NCBI GenBank assembly: GCA_903839195.1
Contig: CAIMBK010000057.1
Coordinates: 1 to 59,766, forward strand
Direction of reading: 5' to 3'
Source: an uncultured Bacteroidota bacterium
GTDB taxonomy: Bacteria; Bacteroidota; Bacteroidia; Flavobacteriales; Flavobacteriaceae
DNA length: 59,766 nt
The notes under the pieces are model-generated. The model was given only the letters and a program-made list of their open reading frames with translations. It was not told the DNA's origin and searched no databases. The number at the start of each line of letters is the position of its first letter. Position 1 is the first letter of the stretch. Below are positions 1 to 7,975 of the stretch, in pieces. A program made the position numbers and the translations under genes.

Positions 1-2284
1 CTGATGGCGCGCTCCAAGAATACGTCGTTCCGACCGGAACTATATTACCCGAAACATTATTTACAGGGCTTACCGTAAAAGCCGATCCGCTGCAAGCTGG
101 TTTTGTTTGTGGACTTACAAAAGGTTTCGGATTTACTGTTAGCGTTTGCGGTACGCTACAAGTATTTATATCTGTATAAGTAATTGTTGCAGTTCCTGAA
201 GCAACCGAAGTTACTAAACCTAAAATATCAACAGTTGCAATGGCTGTGTTTGAAGACAACCATGGATTTAAAGTGGAAGGAGTTCCTGAACCAACAAGTT
301 GAGACGTATCCCCATTACAAATTGATACAGTGCCTGTTATTGTTGGGCTTGTAAAAACCGTTACTGTTCCTGTGGCGCTTGCGCTTACAAAGCCACTTGT
401 AGTATCTGTTATAATAACACTATAATTACCAGCTACATTTGTGGAAAAACCAGCAACATTTCCAGGATTTGTAGCACCCGAAGGAACCGTCCAAGCATAA
501 GAATAGCCTCCTCCAGCCAAAACAGGATTTGGACTTGCGGTTACAGTAGCAGCAGTTCCAGAACAAGCCGAAGGACTATTAACTGTAACGGTTGGAACGG
601 TCGCAATTGACACTTGAAAAGTTCTATTAAATAAAGGACAATTTCCAGAAGCTGCAATTGTGTAGGATATAGTATAATTATTAGCCAAACTAGTGTTTGG
701 GGTAAAAGCACCAGTACTAGAATTAATACTTAATCCTGCAGGAGAAGCCGAAAAGACTCCGCCAGGTGTAACAGTAGATAAATTACTTTGTAATGTATTA
801 TTTGTTATCGGATAAACCGCAGCTGAATAAGAAATTGTTCCGGTTGGCGAAGCAACAACATTGAGCGTAAACGGTTTTACAGTAACACAATTATGATCTG
901 AATCTCTGATTCGAATCCAGATTGTTGCCGAAGTAGAATTGATTACATAGGCATTCAAATTTGCATCTGGAATCAACCCATTATTGATAGCGCCATCAAA
1001 AGCATCTTGATAGTTTGAATAATAACTTACTTCAAAAATATTAGGGTCAAGTGGTGTTCCTAAAACAGGATCGGTTAAAACAACATTAGTTTGATTTATA
1101 TTAAAAGTATAAGGAGGCGGTGCCAAGGTACATGAATTCAAAGAAGTAGGATTTGTTACTGCAATTTCGGGACTAAATGTTATGGTAATATCATCCGAAG
1201 CAATCAAACAATGGTCTGGATTGGGAGTGTAAACATGGAGCGCATACACCCCAGAAGTATTTGCAGGAATAGTCAATGACGCACCTGTTGCGCCAGGAAT
1301 GATAACATTGTCTTGTGTCCATTCAAAAACATTGCTGCCAACAACTAAACCTGACGAAAGAATAACTGGTGAACCAAAACACGCGCTAGGATTATTATTA
1401 AGCCCACTGTTATCAAGCAATTCTAAAGGTGTAATTGCAAAGTTCTTGATAAAAACTCCTGAATCCAATTGATTGTCTGTTACATTTGCAATAGCCAATT
1501 TTATATGATACACCTTGCCACATTGCAATGCAGAAGTTGCTCTAATTGGTTTAGTAAACCCGTCATATTCAACCGTAGGTAGGGTTGTTGTGTTTGGATT
1601 TTGTCCAATTGTTGAGTTGTTGAAATAATAGGCACAGCTAGCACAAGGCCCGTTATTATTTAAGCCATTATTTACAGTTCCGATGGAAATTGGTATTGTG
1701 GTGTTTGGAACCAAGGCAATGTTCTTGGAATTATTACTAAATGGGCCCATAATTCCATCGCCACTTAGAAAAAACCCAAAAGTATCGTTGTATGTAGTGT
1801 TCGTAGGAGTCACCCACTCAGGATATTCTTCCGACCCAAAAACAAAATCAAAATCCAAGCTTAATCCTGTAGCAACAAAGTCAAATTCTAAAATAGATAC
1901 TTTTCTTATTGTATGTCCCGAAAGCAATAATAAATCGGCATCCCCTTGTAAAAATCCTGAAGTAACTTCGTCTTGATCGGCATTACTATTATTTGGTCCT
2001 AACGCTACTGATGACTTGCCAGTGGTCAATAACAACCCATTACTATTTGGAGCAAACCCAATATTAGTAGGATTAAAATTAACCAAAAACTGCGCCGCTT
2101 GATCTTTTACAGGACTAGTGGCCGTTTGAAGAACTCCGTTAAACTTAATATTATAAGGCGTTACCCCATTTCCAACCAATGAGTTTATTGCCAACCAATA
2201 AGGATTTTGGGTAGTATTAATGGTGACTTGAGCATATAAAAAACTGCTGGAAAGCAGCAAAAACAGTAGGCTTAATTTTTTCAT
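1..2284 (-). CDS. Choice-of-anchor L domain surface protein, 5' part only (C-terminus beyond window)
   Basis: The minus-strand frame from ATG at 2284 stays open to the left edge (761 codons), so only the N-terminal part is seen. It starts with a signal peptide (MKKLSLLFLLLSSSFLYAQ). Residues about 20-260 resemble the choice-of-anchor L domain: conserved stretches DFDFVFGSEEYPEW, NDTFGFFLSGDG and YHIKLAIANVTDNQLDSGVF are visible. Behind it follow Thr/Ser/Pro-rich beta-sandwich modules of the Ig/PKD-like kind (for example a TYSWSAPS-type strand at the edge). Such proteins in Flavobacteria are usually large secreted adhesins carrying a C-terminal type IX secretion signal or a gliding-motility-associated C-terminal domain; that end lies outside the window, so type IX export is inference. 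SprA, the translocon of that system, is encoded at 18011-25372. Confidence 0.85.
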   Translation of the reverse strand, partial: MKKLSLLFLLLSSSFLYAQVTINTTQNPYWLAINSLVGNGVTPYNIKFNGVLQTATSPVKDQAAQFLVNFNPTNIGFAPNSNGLLLTTGKSSVALGPNNSNADQDEVTSGFLQGDADLLLLSGHTIRKVSILEFDFVATGLSLDFDFVFGSEEYPEWVTPTNTTYNDTFGFFLSGDGIMGPFSNNSKNIALVPNTTIPISIGTVNNGLNNNGPCASCAYYFNNSTIGQNPNTTTLPTVEYDGFTKPIRATSALQCGKVYHIKLAIANVTDNQLDSGVFIKNFAITPLELLDNSGLNNNPSACFGSPVILSSGLVVGSNVFEWTQDNVIIPGATGASLTIPANTSGVYALHVYTPNPDHCLIASDDITITFSPEIAVTNPTSLNSCTLAPPPYTFNINQTNVVLTDPVLGTPLDPNIFEVSYYSNYQDAFDGAINNGLIPDANLNAYVINSTSATIWIRIRDSDHNCVTVKPFTLNVVASPTGTISYSAAVYPITNNTLQSNLSTVTPGGVFSASPAGLSINSSTGAFTPNTSLANNYTISYTIAASGNCPLFNRTFQVSIATVPTVTVNSPSACSGTAATVTASPNPVLAGGGYSYAWTVPSGATNPGNVAGFSTNVAGNYSVIITDTTSGFVSASATGTVTVFTSPTITGTVSICNGDTSQLVGSGTPSTLNPWLSSNTAIATVDILGLVTSVASGTATITYTDINTCSVPQTLTVNPKPFVSPQTKPACSGSAFTVSPVNNVSGNIVPVGTTYSWSAPS

Positions 2285-2333
2285 TATTAGGTTAATCTAT
2301 AGTAGGTAGTTATTGATTTTCTTTTTCAATCTC

Positions 2334-2341
2334 CAAATATA
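2334..2341 (-). promoter_or_regulatory. Putative promoter -7 element for the surface-protein gene
   Basis: Minus strand reads TATATTTG, a match to the Bacteroidota -7 consensus TAnnTTTG, 50 bases before the ATG at 2284. No TTG at the usual -33 spacing is seen. Confidence 0.4.
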
Positions 2342-2590
2342 ATTATTCAGTTCAAATAACATTGTTAAATTTGTGAAAAAAATAAATAATTGGTAATAAT
2401 TACTTAACAAACAGCAACAAATAAATTAAGCTAATTCAAGCTGTAAAACCCAACATTTCAATACCTCGGGACGATTTGATTCATGATTATTATAAAAAAA
2501 CAAATACAACTGGTAGGACTTTTTTTATTATATTAATTGAACGCGTATTTACTTAAAACCATTTTATACGCGGTTTCTTATAATTATATC

Positions 2591-2625
2591 AAAAAAACGG
2601 CTAAATTTTCTTTTAGCCGTTTTTT
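2591..2625. terminator. Orphan bidirectional intrinsic terminator
   Basis: AACGGCTAAA and TTTAGCCGTT form a 10-bp stem with a short T-rich loop, flanked by A7 on the left and T6 on the right, so it can terminate on either strand. It lies between divergent genes and therefore has no annotated transcript to end. Confidence 0.75.
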
Positions 2626-2680
2626 AGTTAATTTATTCTTTATTTGTTCAAAAATAACTAATCAACAGAGATAAGTTTGT

Positions 2681-2688
2681 TATTTTTG
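2681..2688 (+). promoter_or_regulatory. Putative promoter -7 element for the NifU-like gene
   Basis: TATTTTTG matches TAnnTTTG and lies 16 bases before the ATG at 2705. No clear TTG at -33. Confidence 0.5.
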
Positions 2689-2704
2689 TAAAAAATAAAC
2701 CAAA

Positions 2705-3604
2705 ATGACTACGATTTCCATAAAACAAACGCAAAATCCCTTAATTCTAAAATTTGAATTTCCCGATTTTATTACCAATAACGAAAGTTTCGAATTCAAA
2801 AACATTGACGAAACAAAATCATCCCCGCTCGCCAAAGAACTTTTCTTTTTGCCTTTTGTAAAAACAGTCTATATTTCTGGCAATTTCATCGCCATCGAAC
2901 GTTATTCGATTGTGGAATGGGAAGACGTGCAAGACGCCGTTGCCGAACAAATTCAAAATTATGTAGCTAATGGCGGAAAAATCATCAACATTGAAGAAAA
3001 TTCTTCTAAAAAACAACCCATAACCGTTTACGGCGAAACCACTCCAAATCCTGCGGCTCTAAAATTTGTTGTCAGTCGTTTGCTTACAAAAACGGCCTTC
3101 GAATTCAAAAATATCGACGAAACAAAACCATCGCCATTGGCCAAAGAATTGTTTAATTTTCCTTTCGTTAAAGAAGTTTTTATCGACGAAAATTATATTT
3201 CTGTAACCAAATATGAAGTCGCCGACTGGAACAATATTACCCTAGAATTGCGAACTTTCATCAAACAATTCATAGAAAATGGTGGAACCGTGCTGGACGA
3301 ATCCATCGCCATCGAAACAAAAAAACACGAAAAACAACAAATCAAAAATTTCGATTCTTTAGATACTACCTCGCAACAAATCATCAATATTTTAGAAGAA
3401 TATGTCAAACCAGCCGTCGCTGCCGATGGCGGAAATATCCTTTTTGATTCCTATGACGAAACCGAAAAAAGAGTAAAAGTCGTCCTTCAAGGCGCTTGCA
3501 ACGGTTGTCCATCTTCTACTTTTACGCTAAAAAGCGGCATCGAAAACATGCTGAAAGACATGCTGAAAGACGAAGACATCAAAGTGGAGGCGATTAACGG
3601 ATAA
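2705..3604 (+). CDS. NifU-family Fe-S scaffold protein with duplicated Nfu N-domain
   Basis: 299 residues. The C-terminal domain (about 220-299) is a NifU/NFU1 scaffold with the cluster-binding pair C265-N-G-C268 inside GACNGCPSSTFTLKSG. Proteins of this family hold or transfer a labile Fe-S cluster during Fe-S assembly in the cytoplasm. In front lie two copies of the Nfu N-terminal domain (about 5-100 and 110-205), each carrying a FKNIDETK.SPLAKELF segment and an NGG near its end; the second begins with the family-typical TPNPAALKF. The usual NFU has one copy. The gene appears monocistronic: it has its own -7 element and a terminator at 3658-3685. Assignment to the family is firm; the exact client proteins are unknown. 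Confidence 0.93.
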   Translation: MTTISIKQTQNPLILKFEFPDFITNNESFEFKNIDETKSSPLAKELFFLPFVKTVYISGNFIAIERYSIVEWEDVQDAVAEQIQNYVANGGKIINIEENSSKKQPITVYGETTPNPAALKFVVSRLLTKTAFEFKNIDETKPSPLAKELFNFPFVKEVFIDENYISVTKYEVADWNNITLELRTFIKQFIENGGTVLDESIAIETKKHEKQQIKNFDSLDTTSQQIINILEEYVKPAVAADGGNILFDSYDETEKRVKVVLQGACNGCPSSTFTLKSGIENMLKDMLKDEDIKVEAING

Positions 3605-3657
3605 AATGGAAAAAGTGACTTTCGAATTAGAATAAATCACAAAATTAATTTACTTTT

Positions 3658-3685
3658 AAGCGTTTCATTTCGAGACGCTTTTTAT
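3658..3685 (+). terminator. Intrinsic terminator after NifU-like gene
   Basis: AAGCGTTT and AGACGCTT form an 8-bp stem with one G-U pair, followed by a T-run, 54 bases after the stop codon. Confidence 0.75.
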
Positions 3686-3686
3686 T

Positions 3687-3756
3687 TGGAGCTAATCCAG
3701 CTGTTCGTTGCAATCCACGCCCAAAAGCGTGGGATTTCCGCTACCATCTGGGCTAA
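3687..3756. repeat. Structured dispersed-repeat-like element (flavobacterial type)
   Basis: Seen on the minus strand it starts TAGCCCAGATGGTAGCGG and ends in CTGGATTAGCTCC. The inner arm ATCCCACGC/GCGTGGAT closes over a short loop, and an outer CCAG/CTGG pair brackets it. From memory this resembles a palindromic element scattered in intergenic regions of many Flavobacterium chromosomes (ends TAGCCC..GAT..AGCGG and ..GCTCC); that family assignment is recollection, not a search. Only one copy occurs in this window. It fills the space between the NifU terminator and the next ATG, ending 13 bases before it. Confidence 0.6.
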
Positions 3757-3768
3757 AAAAATCCTACT

Positions 3769-5784
3769 ATGAATGAACTTTTAGCCGAAACAAGTCCCTA
3801 TCTTTTGCAACACGCAAACAATCCCGTGCATTGGAAAGCCTGGAACCAAAAGGCATTGGCTCAAGCCAAAAAAGAAAACAAACTAATCATCATCAGTATT
3901 GGCTATTCGGCCTGTCATTGGTGCCACGTCATGGAACACGAAAGTTTCGAGAACAATGACGTAGCGACCGTAATGAATGCCCATTTCATCAACATCAAAG
4001 TCGATCGCGAAGAACGCCCCGATGTGGATGCCGTATACATGAAAGCCGTTCAAATGATGACGGGTCGCGGAGGTTGGCCGCTCAATATTGTCGCACTTCC
4101 CGACGGAAAACCAGTTTGGGGCGGTACCTATTTTCGAAAAGACGAATGGACAAACACGTTATCGCAATTGCAAAATCTCTTCCAATTGCAACCCGAAAAA
4201 ATGATAGAATATGCCGAAAAATTAGCCATCGGAATGCAAAATCTGGAGCCTGTTTTTGAAACTAATTTGGAACAAAAAACACCGCAAGATTTTCTGTTTC
4301 CAATTATTGAAAAATGGAAAAAAAGTTTCGATTGGGATTTTGGCGGAATGGCACGCGCACCGAAATTCATGATGCCAAACAATCTACAATTCCTACTTCG
4401 ATACGGCCACCAAAATAAGAACAATGAAGTTTTAGAATTTGTTCATTTGACCCTAAAAAAAATGGCTTTTGGTGGATTATTTGACACCATCGGCGGTGGA
4501 TTTTCTCGCTATTCTGTTGATTTAAAATGGCATATTCCCCATTTTGAAAAAATGCTTTATGACAACGGTCAATTGGTTTCCTTATATTCCGACGCCTTTA
4601 AATTGACACAAAACCCATTATACAAAGAAGTGGTCGAGAAAACTTTGACATTTGTTTCTAGAGAATTATCCAATTCAAAAGGTGGCTTTTTTTGTGCCCT
4701 AGACGCCGATAGTTTGAACGACAAAAATCAGCTTGAAGAAGGCGCTTTTTATGTTTGGAAAAAAACCGAATTGCAATTTCTATTAAACAACGATTTCGAA
4801 TTATTCTGCAAAGTTTTCAATATAAATGATTTTGGTTTTTGGGAAGACGAGAATTATGTTTTGATTCAAAATCAGGAACTTGAAACTATTGCCGAAAAGC
4901 ATAAACTAAGCCATTCGGAATTGCAATCAAAAAAGAAATCTTGGGAAAATTTGCTTTTTATTGAACGCGAAAAAAGAAGCAAACCAAGATTGGACGATAA
5001 ATCGTTAACCTCTTGGAACGCAATAATGTTGAAGGGATTTATTGATGCCTTTAAAGCATTTGGAACGACCGAATATTTGGAAATTGCTTTGAAAAATGCA
5101 CATTTTATACTTTCCAATTTATGGGCGCCAGAAGGTCATTTGTGGCACAATTATAAAAACAAAAAAGCCAGCATTAATGGCTATCTTGAAGATTATTGTT
5201 TTGTAATTGAGGCTTTTATAAAACTCTATGAAGTGACTTTGGACGAAAATTGGTTACAACATGCCAAACAATTAACCGATTATTGTTTTGATCATTTTTA
5301 TGATGAAAAATTAGGATTTTTCCGTTTTACATCGGATCAAGATTCGCCATTAATTACGTCTCATTTTGAAACTGAAGACAACGTAATTCCGGCTTCCAAT
5401 TCGGTCATGGGAAATGTTTTGTATCAACTTAGTATTTATTTTAACCATCCGTATTATAGAAAAATTAGTGACCAAATGGTTCAGAAAATAGTTCCTTCAA
5501 TTGATTATCCTTCGGGCTTTTCGAATTGGCTTTATTTGTTTATGAACGACTCGGAACAAAACAAAGAATTGGCTATTTGTGGAACAAATGCTTCAGAATT
5601 TATAGGCAAAATAAACGCCATTTATTTACCTAATTTGATTGTCGCAGGAACTGAAAAAGAATCGCAACTTCCCTTTTTAAAAAATCGATTTATTGAAAAG
5701 GAAACGCTTTTTTATGTTTGTCAAAATCAAACGTGTTTGTTGCCAAATAGCAATTTTGAGGAAGTTTTAAAAGATCTGAATTAA
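3769..5784 (+). CDS. DUF255 thioredoxin-domain protein (YyaL / SPATA20 family)
   Basis: 671 residues. The N-terminal about 165 residues form the DUF255 thioredoxin-like domain, with the family signature [15 protein letters not shown] (C49-H-W-C52) and [10 protein letters not shown]. The rest is an alpha/alpha-barrel like that of N-acylglucosamine epimerase/six-hairpin glycosidases, with [11 protein letters not shown] and [26 protein letters not shown], both typical of the family. The biochemical role is not established; a redox or carbohydrate-related function has been suggested for the family by fold only. Length is usual. ATG 3769 is chosen because family proteins begin with a short NxLxxExSPYLLQHxNNPVxW segment as here. 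The 3' end overlaps the convergent tsaB gene by four bases, with no terminator between. Confidence 0.9.
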   Translation: MNELLAETSPYLLQHANNPVHWKAWNQKALAQAKKENKLIIISIGYSACHWCHVMEHESFENNDVATVMNAHFINIKVDREERPDVDAVYMKAVQMMTGRGGWPLNIVALPDGKPVWGGTYFRKDEWTNTLSQLQNLFQLQPEKMIEYAEKLAIGMQNLEPVFETNLEQKTPQDFLFPIIEKWKKSFDWDFGGMARAPKFMMPNNLQFLLRYGHQNKNNEVLEFVHLTLKKMAFGGLFDTIGGGFSRYSVDLKWHIPHFEKMLYDNGQLVSLYSDAFKLTQNPLYKEVVEKTLTFVSRELSNSKGGFFCALDADSLNDKNQLEEGAFYVWKKTELQFLLNNDFELFCKVFNINDFGFWEDENYVLIQNQELETIAEKHKLSHSELQSKKKSWENLLFIEREKRSKPRLDDKSLTSWNAIMLKGFIDAFKAFGTTEYLEIALKNAHFILSNLWAPEGHLWHNYKNKKASINGYLEDYCFVIEAFIKLYEVTLDENWLQHAKQLTDYCFDHFYDEKLGFFRFTSDQDSPLITSHFETEDNVIPASNSVMGNVLYQLSIYFNHPYYRKISDQMVQKIVPSIDYPSGFSNWLYLFMNDSEQNKELAICGTNASEFIGKINAIYLPNLIVAGTEKESQLPFLKNRFIEKETLFYVCQNQTCLLPNSNFEEVLKDLN

Positions 5785-6452
5785 CTAATTGATTTTGATT
5801 GAATCAAAAAATCTTTTAAATAATAGGGTTCGAAATAAGCGACATCTTCAAAGTCATTGGCAACCCATTTTTGAAAACTCAGAGCGCTCATTTCTTTCGC
5901 CGAAGGATAAATAACATCTTCGTAAAAAACAAAATTTGGAGCGGTTAAAACCGTTCTCGCTTTCTCGGAACAATCACCTACAAAATGAATGGTTTCTTGA
6001 CTTTCTAAAAAAGAATTTTCGTCGATAATTTGCGCTTGAACTTCGCGGATTTTTTCATTTTTTGAATTGAAAATAGCGCTATAAACCTCCATTCTTCGGG
6101 CATCAATCATGGGCACAATTACTCCATCTGAAATTGACAATTGCGAAGCCAAAACCTGCAAAGTATCCACCGATATCAATGGAATATCCAACGCAAAACA
6201 CAATCCTTTTGCAGCCGAAACGCCAATGCGCAAACCGGTATAAGACCCCGGCCCTTGACTCACGGCGATTGCGGATAAATCGTTAAAATTCATTTGGAAT
6301 TCCTGCAAACATTCTTCTATAAAAACGTGTAATTTCTCCGCATGCGAATAACCCAATTCAGCCATTTCTTTACACAACACCGTCTTTCCATCTTTTGCCA
6401 AAGCAATAGAACAGTTTTTGGTTGCGGTTTCAATGTTGAGAATATAGGCCAA
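5781..6452 (-). CDS. tsaB: tRNA threonylcarbamoyladenosine biosynthesis protein TsaB
   Basis: 223 residues of the ASKHA fold. The start [15 protein letters not shown] and the motif [19 protein letters not shown] are diagnostic for TsaB. It is the partner that bridges TsaD and TsaE in forming t6A at position 37 of ANN-decoding tRNAs in the cytoplasm. The start codon is TTG at 6452; no ATG gives the conserved N-terminus. It lies 11 bases after the efflux adaptor gene and is probably the last gene of the TolC operon. Its stop overlaps the end of the convergent DUF255 gene. Confidence 0.94.
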   Translation of the reverse strand: MAYILNIETATKNCSIALAKDGKTVLCKEMAELGYSHAEKLHVFIEECLQEFQMNFNDLSAIAVSQGPGSYTGLRIGVSAAKGLCFALDIPLISVDTLQVLASQLSISDGVIVPMIDARRMEVYSAIFNSKNEKIREVQAQIIDENSFLESQETIHFVGDCSEKARTVLTAPNFVFYEDVIYPSAKEMSALSFQKWVANDFEDVAYFEPYYLKDFLIQSKSIS

Positions 6453-6463
6453 CGAAATGGGAT

Positions 6464-7768
6464 TTAGGATTTAGGTTTTTCCTTTTTTGCTTCGGCGCTT
6501 ACCACAATTTTATCGCCAGAACTCAAGTCTTTTGAAACCGTTGTATAAGGTCCAATTATAATGATATCGCCTTTTTTAAGTCCCGAAATCACTTCAATAT
6601 TGGTGTCGTCTTGTATGCCGGTTTTGATAATTCTAATTTTGGCCTTATCGCCCACTTTTACAAAAACACATTCTAATTTTTTATCGCTTTTTGGTGCGCT
6701 ATTTTCATCCGATTCCGAACTATTTTCCATCATCATATTGGAAGTTGAAGTCGTATCCGATTTAACAACAACAGAACTAATTGGAACGCCCAATATCATT
6801 TCTTTTCTTGTGGTAATTATGTCAACTGTAGCCGTCATTCCTGGACGAAATGGCGAATACGTTGCTGTTTTTTCTTCTAATAAATCCAAATAAGATTCTT
6901 TTAGAATTCTAACTTTTACTTTAAAATTAGTCACTTGATCCGCCGTTAAAGCCGAACTTGCCGAATTGGAAATACTGGTAACAATTCCTTTAAATTCTTT
7001 CTTCAAATAGGCATCCACTTCTACTTTCGCGGAATCGCCAACATTTATTTTTACAATGTCATTTTCATTCACATCCACTTCAACTTCCATGTTGTTCAAA
7101 TTCGCCACCCGAAGCAATTCGGTTCCTGCCATTTGTTGGGTTCCCAAAACGCGTTCGCCCAATTCCACATTTAACAATGAAATAGTTCCTGATTCTGGTG
7201 AATAAATAGACGTACGTCCCAAATTATCTTTTGCTTCGCTAACCGTTGCTGATGCGCTTTGAACATTATAATAAGCCGATTCTTTGGTCGCTTTTGCGAC
7301 TTCAAAAGCAGCAATGGCTTTGTCCCAATCGGATTTAGAAATAATGCCTTTGTCAAATAAAATTTTGTTCCGGTCATAATTGGCTTTTGATTCTTTATAG
7401 GAAGCATCTGCTTGACTCAAACCGGCTTTTGTTCCCGACAAATTGGACACCGTTCTTTGGTAGCCAGATGTATATAAATCGGGATTAATTTTTACCAATA
7501 AATCACCTTTTTTTACAGCTTGTCCTTCTTTTACTCGCAAATCAATAATTTCTCCCGAAACTTCCGACGATATTTTTACTTCAATTTCAGGCTGGATTTT
7601 TCCAGTAGCCGAAACGGTTTCAATGATGGTAATTTCCTTTACTTTTGACACTTCAACTTCGGTGCCATTGTCTTTTTTACCGATAACGCCTGTTTTCGAA
7701 AGCACTAATAATGCAACGATTAAAACTACCGCCGAACCTACTAAAATATAAATTGTTTTTTTTGACAT
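6464..7768 (-). CDS. Efflux periplasmic adaptor (MacA/HlyD type)
   Basis: 434 residues. One N-terminal membrane anchor (about 5-24, KTIYILVGSAVVLIVALLVL), then a barrel-sandwich/lipoyl half with EVSGEIIDLRVKEGQAVKKGDLLVKI, an alpha-hairpin (about 105-185) and a second lipoyl half with TSIYSPESGTISLLNVELGERV, followed by a beta-barrel with FRPGMTATVDI and a membrane-proximal domain. This is the order of membrane fusion proteins that link an inner-membrane pump (MacB-type ABC or RND) to TolC. A Ser/Asp-rich, low-complexity insert (about 345-365) interrupts the C-terminal part. Upstream in the same operon are a TolC-type channel and a 58-residue membrane protein, but no pump gene follows; tsaB does. 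The substrate cannot be told. Confidence 0.9.
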   Translation of the reverse strand: MSKKTIYILVGSAVVLIVALLVLSKTGVIGKKDNGTEVEVSKVKEITIIETVSATGKIQPEIEVKISSEVSGEIIDLRVKEGQAVKKGDLLVKINPDLYTSGYQRTVSNLSGTKAGLSQADASYKESKANYDRNKILFDKGIISKSDWDKAIAAFEVAKATKESAYYNVQSASATVSEAKDNLGRTSIYSPESGTISLLNVELGERVLGTQQMAGTELLRVANLNNMEVEVDVNENDIVKINVGDSAKVEVDAYLKKEFKGIVTSISNSASSALTADQVTNFKVKVRILKESYLDLLEEKTATYSPFRPGMTATVDIITTRKEMILGVPISSVVVKSDTTSTSNMMMENSSESDENSAPKSDKKLECVFVKVGDKAKIRIIKTGIQDDTNIEVISGLKKGDIIIIGPYTTVSKDLSSGDKIVVSAEAKKEKPKS

Positions 7769-7792
7769 GGTTATTGTTTTTGTGAAAAAATT

Positions 7793-7969
7793 TTATTTGT
7801 TATTGCCAATTCTTGAAGAATTATTTCTAATATGAATACTCATTACTATAAACCCAGAAATAAATATTGTAATTAATGAATCCGATTTTCTGAAATAAAC
7901 AATGGCCAAACCGATAATTGCCCCTACAGAAAATGATTTCACACATTCTAATAGTACTTTGTTTTTCAT
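7793..7969 (-). CDS. Small two-helix membrane protein in efflux operon (hypothetical)
   Basis: A 58-codon frame from ATG 7969 to TAA 7793, seen directly. The product has two hydrophobic stretches (about 13-25, SVGAIIGLAIVYF, and 33-45, ITIFISGFIVMSI) separated by the charged RKSDS, and a basic, Asn-rich tail. It starts six bases after the TolC stop and ends 24 bases before the adaptor ATG, so it is arranged as a cistron of the operon. I do not recognise a family. It might be a small inner-membrane subunit of the efflux system, an unrelated passenger, or non-coding; the tight spacing and clean frame favour a real gene. Confidence 0.6.
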   Translation of the reverse strand: MKNKVLLECVKSFSVGAIIGLAIVYFRKSDSLITIFISGFIVMSIHIRNNSSRIGNNK

Positions 7970-7975
7970 AATTAA

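Larger units (their letters stand above)
2285..2704. other. Gene-free divergent intergenic region (420 bp)
   Basis: No credible protein gene. It holds the presumed promoter of the leftward surface protein (2334-2341), a plus-strand TAAATTTG -7-like motif (2366-2373), an inverted repeat CGCGTAT/ATACGCG (2542-2548 and 2566-2572), an orphan terminator hairpin (2591-2625) and the promoter of the rightward nifU-like gene (2681-2688). The terminator belongs to neither flanking gene because both are transcribed away from it. Confidence 0.7.

Noticed and set aside
1683..1976. 97-codon plus-strand frame in the surface-protein gene
   Set aside because: Overlaps the well-supported choice-of-anchor L frame on the other strand.
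2483..2536. 17-codon plus-strand frame (MIIIKKQIQLVGLFLLY) before the orphan terminator
   Set aside because: Too short to separate from chance; no ribosome-binding signal. Noted only as a possible leader peptide.
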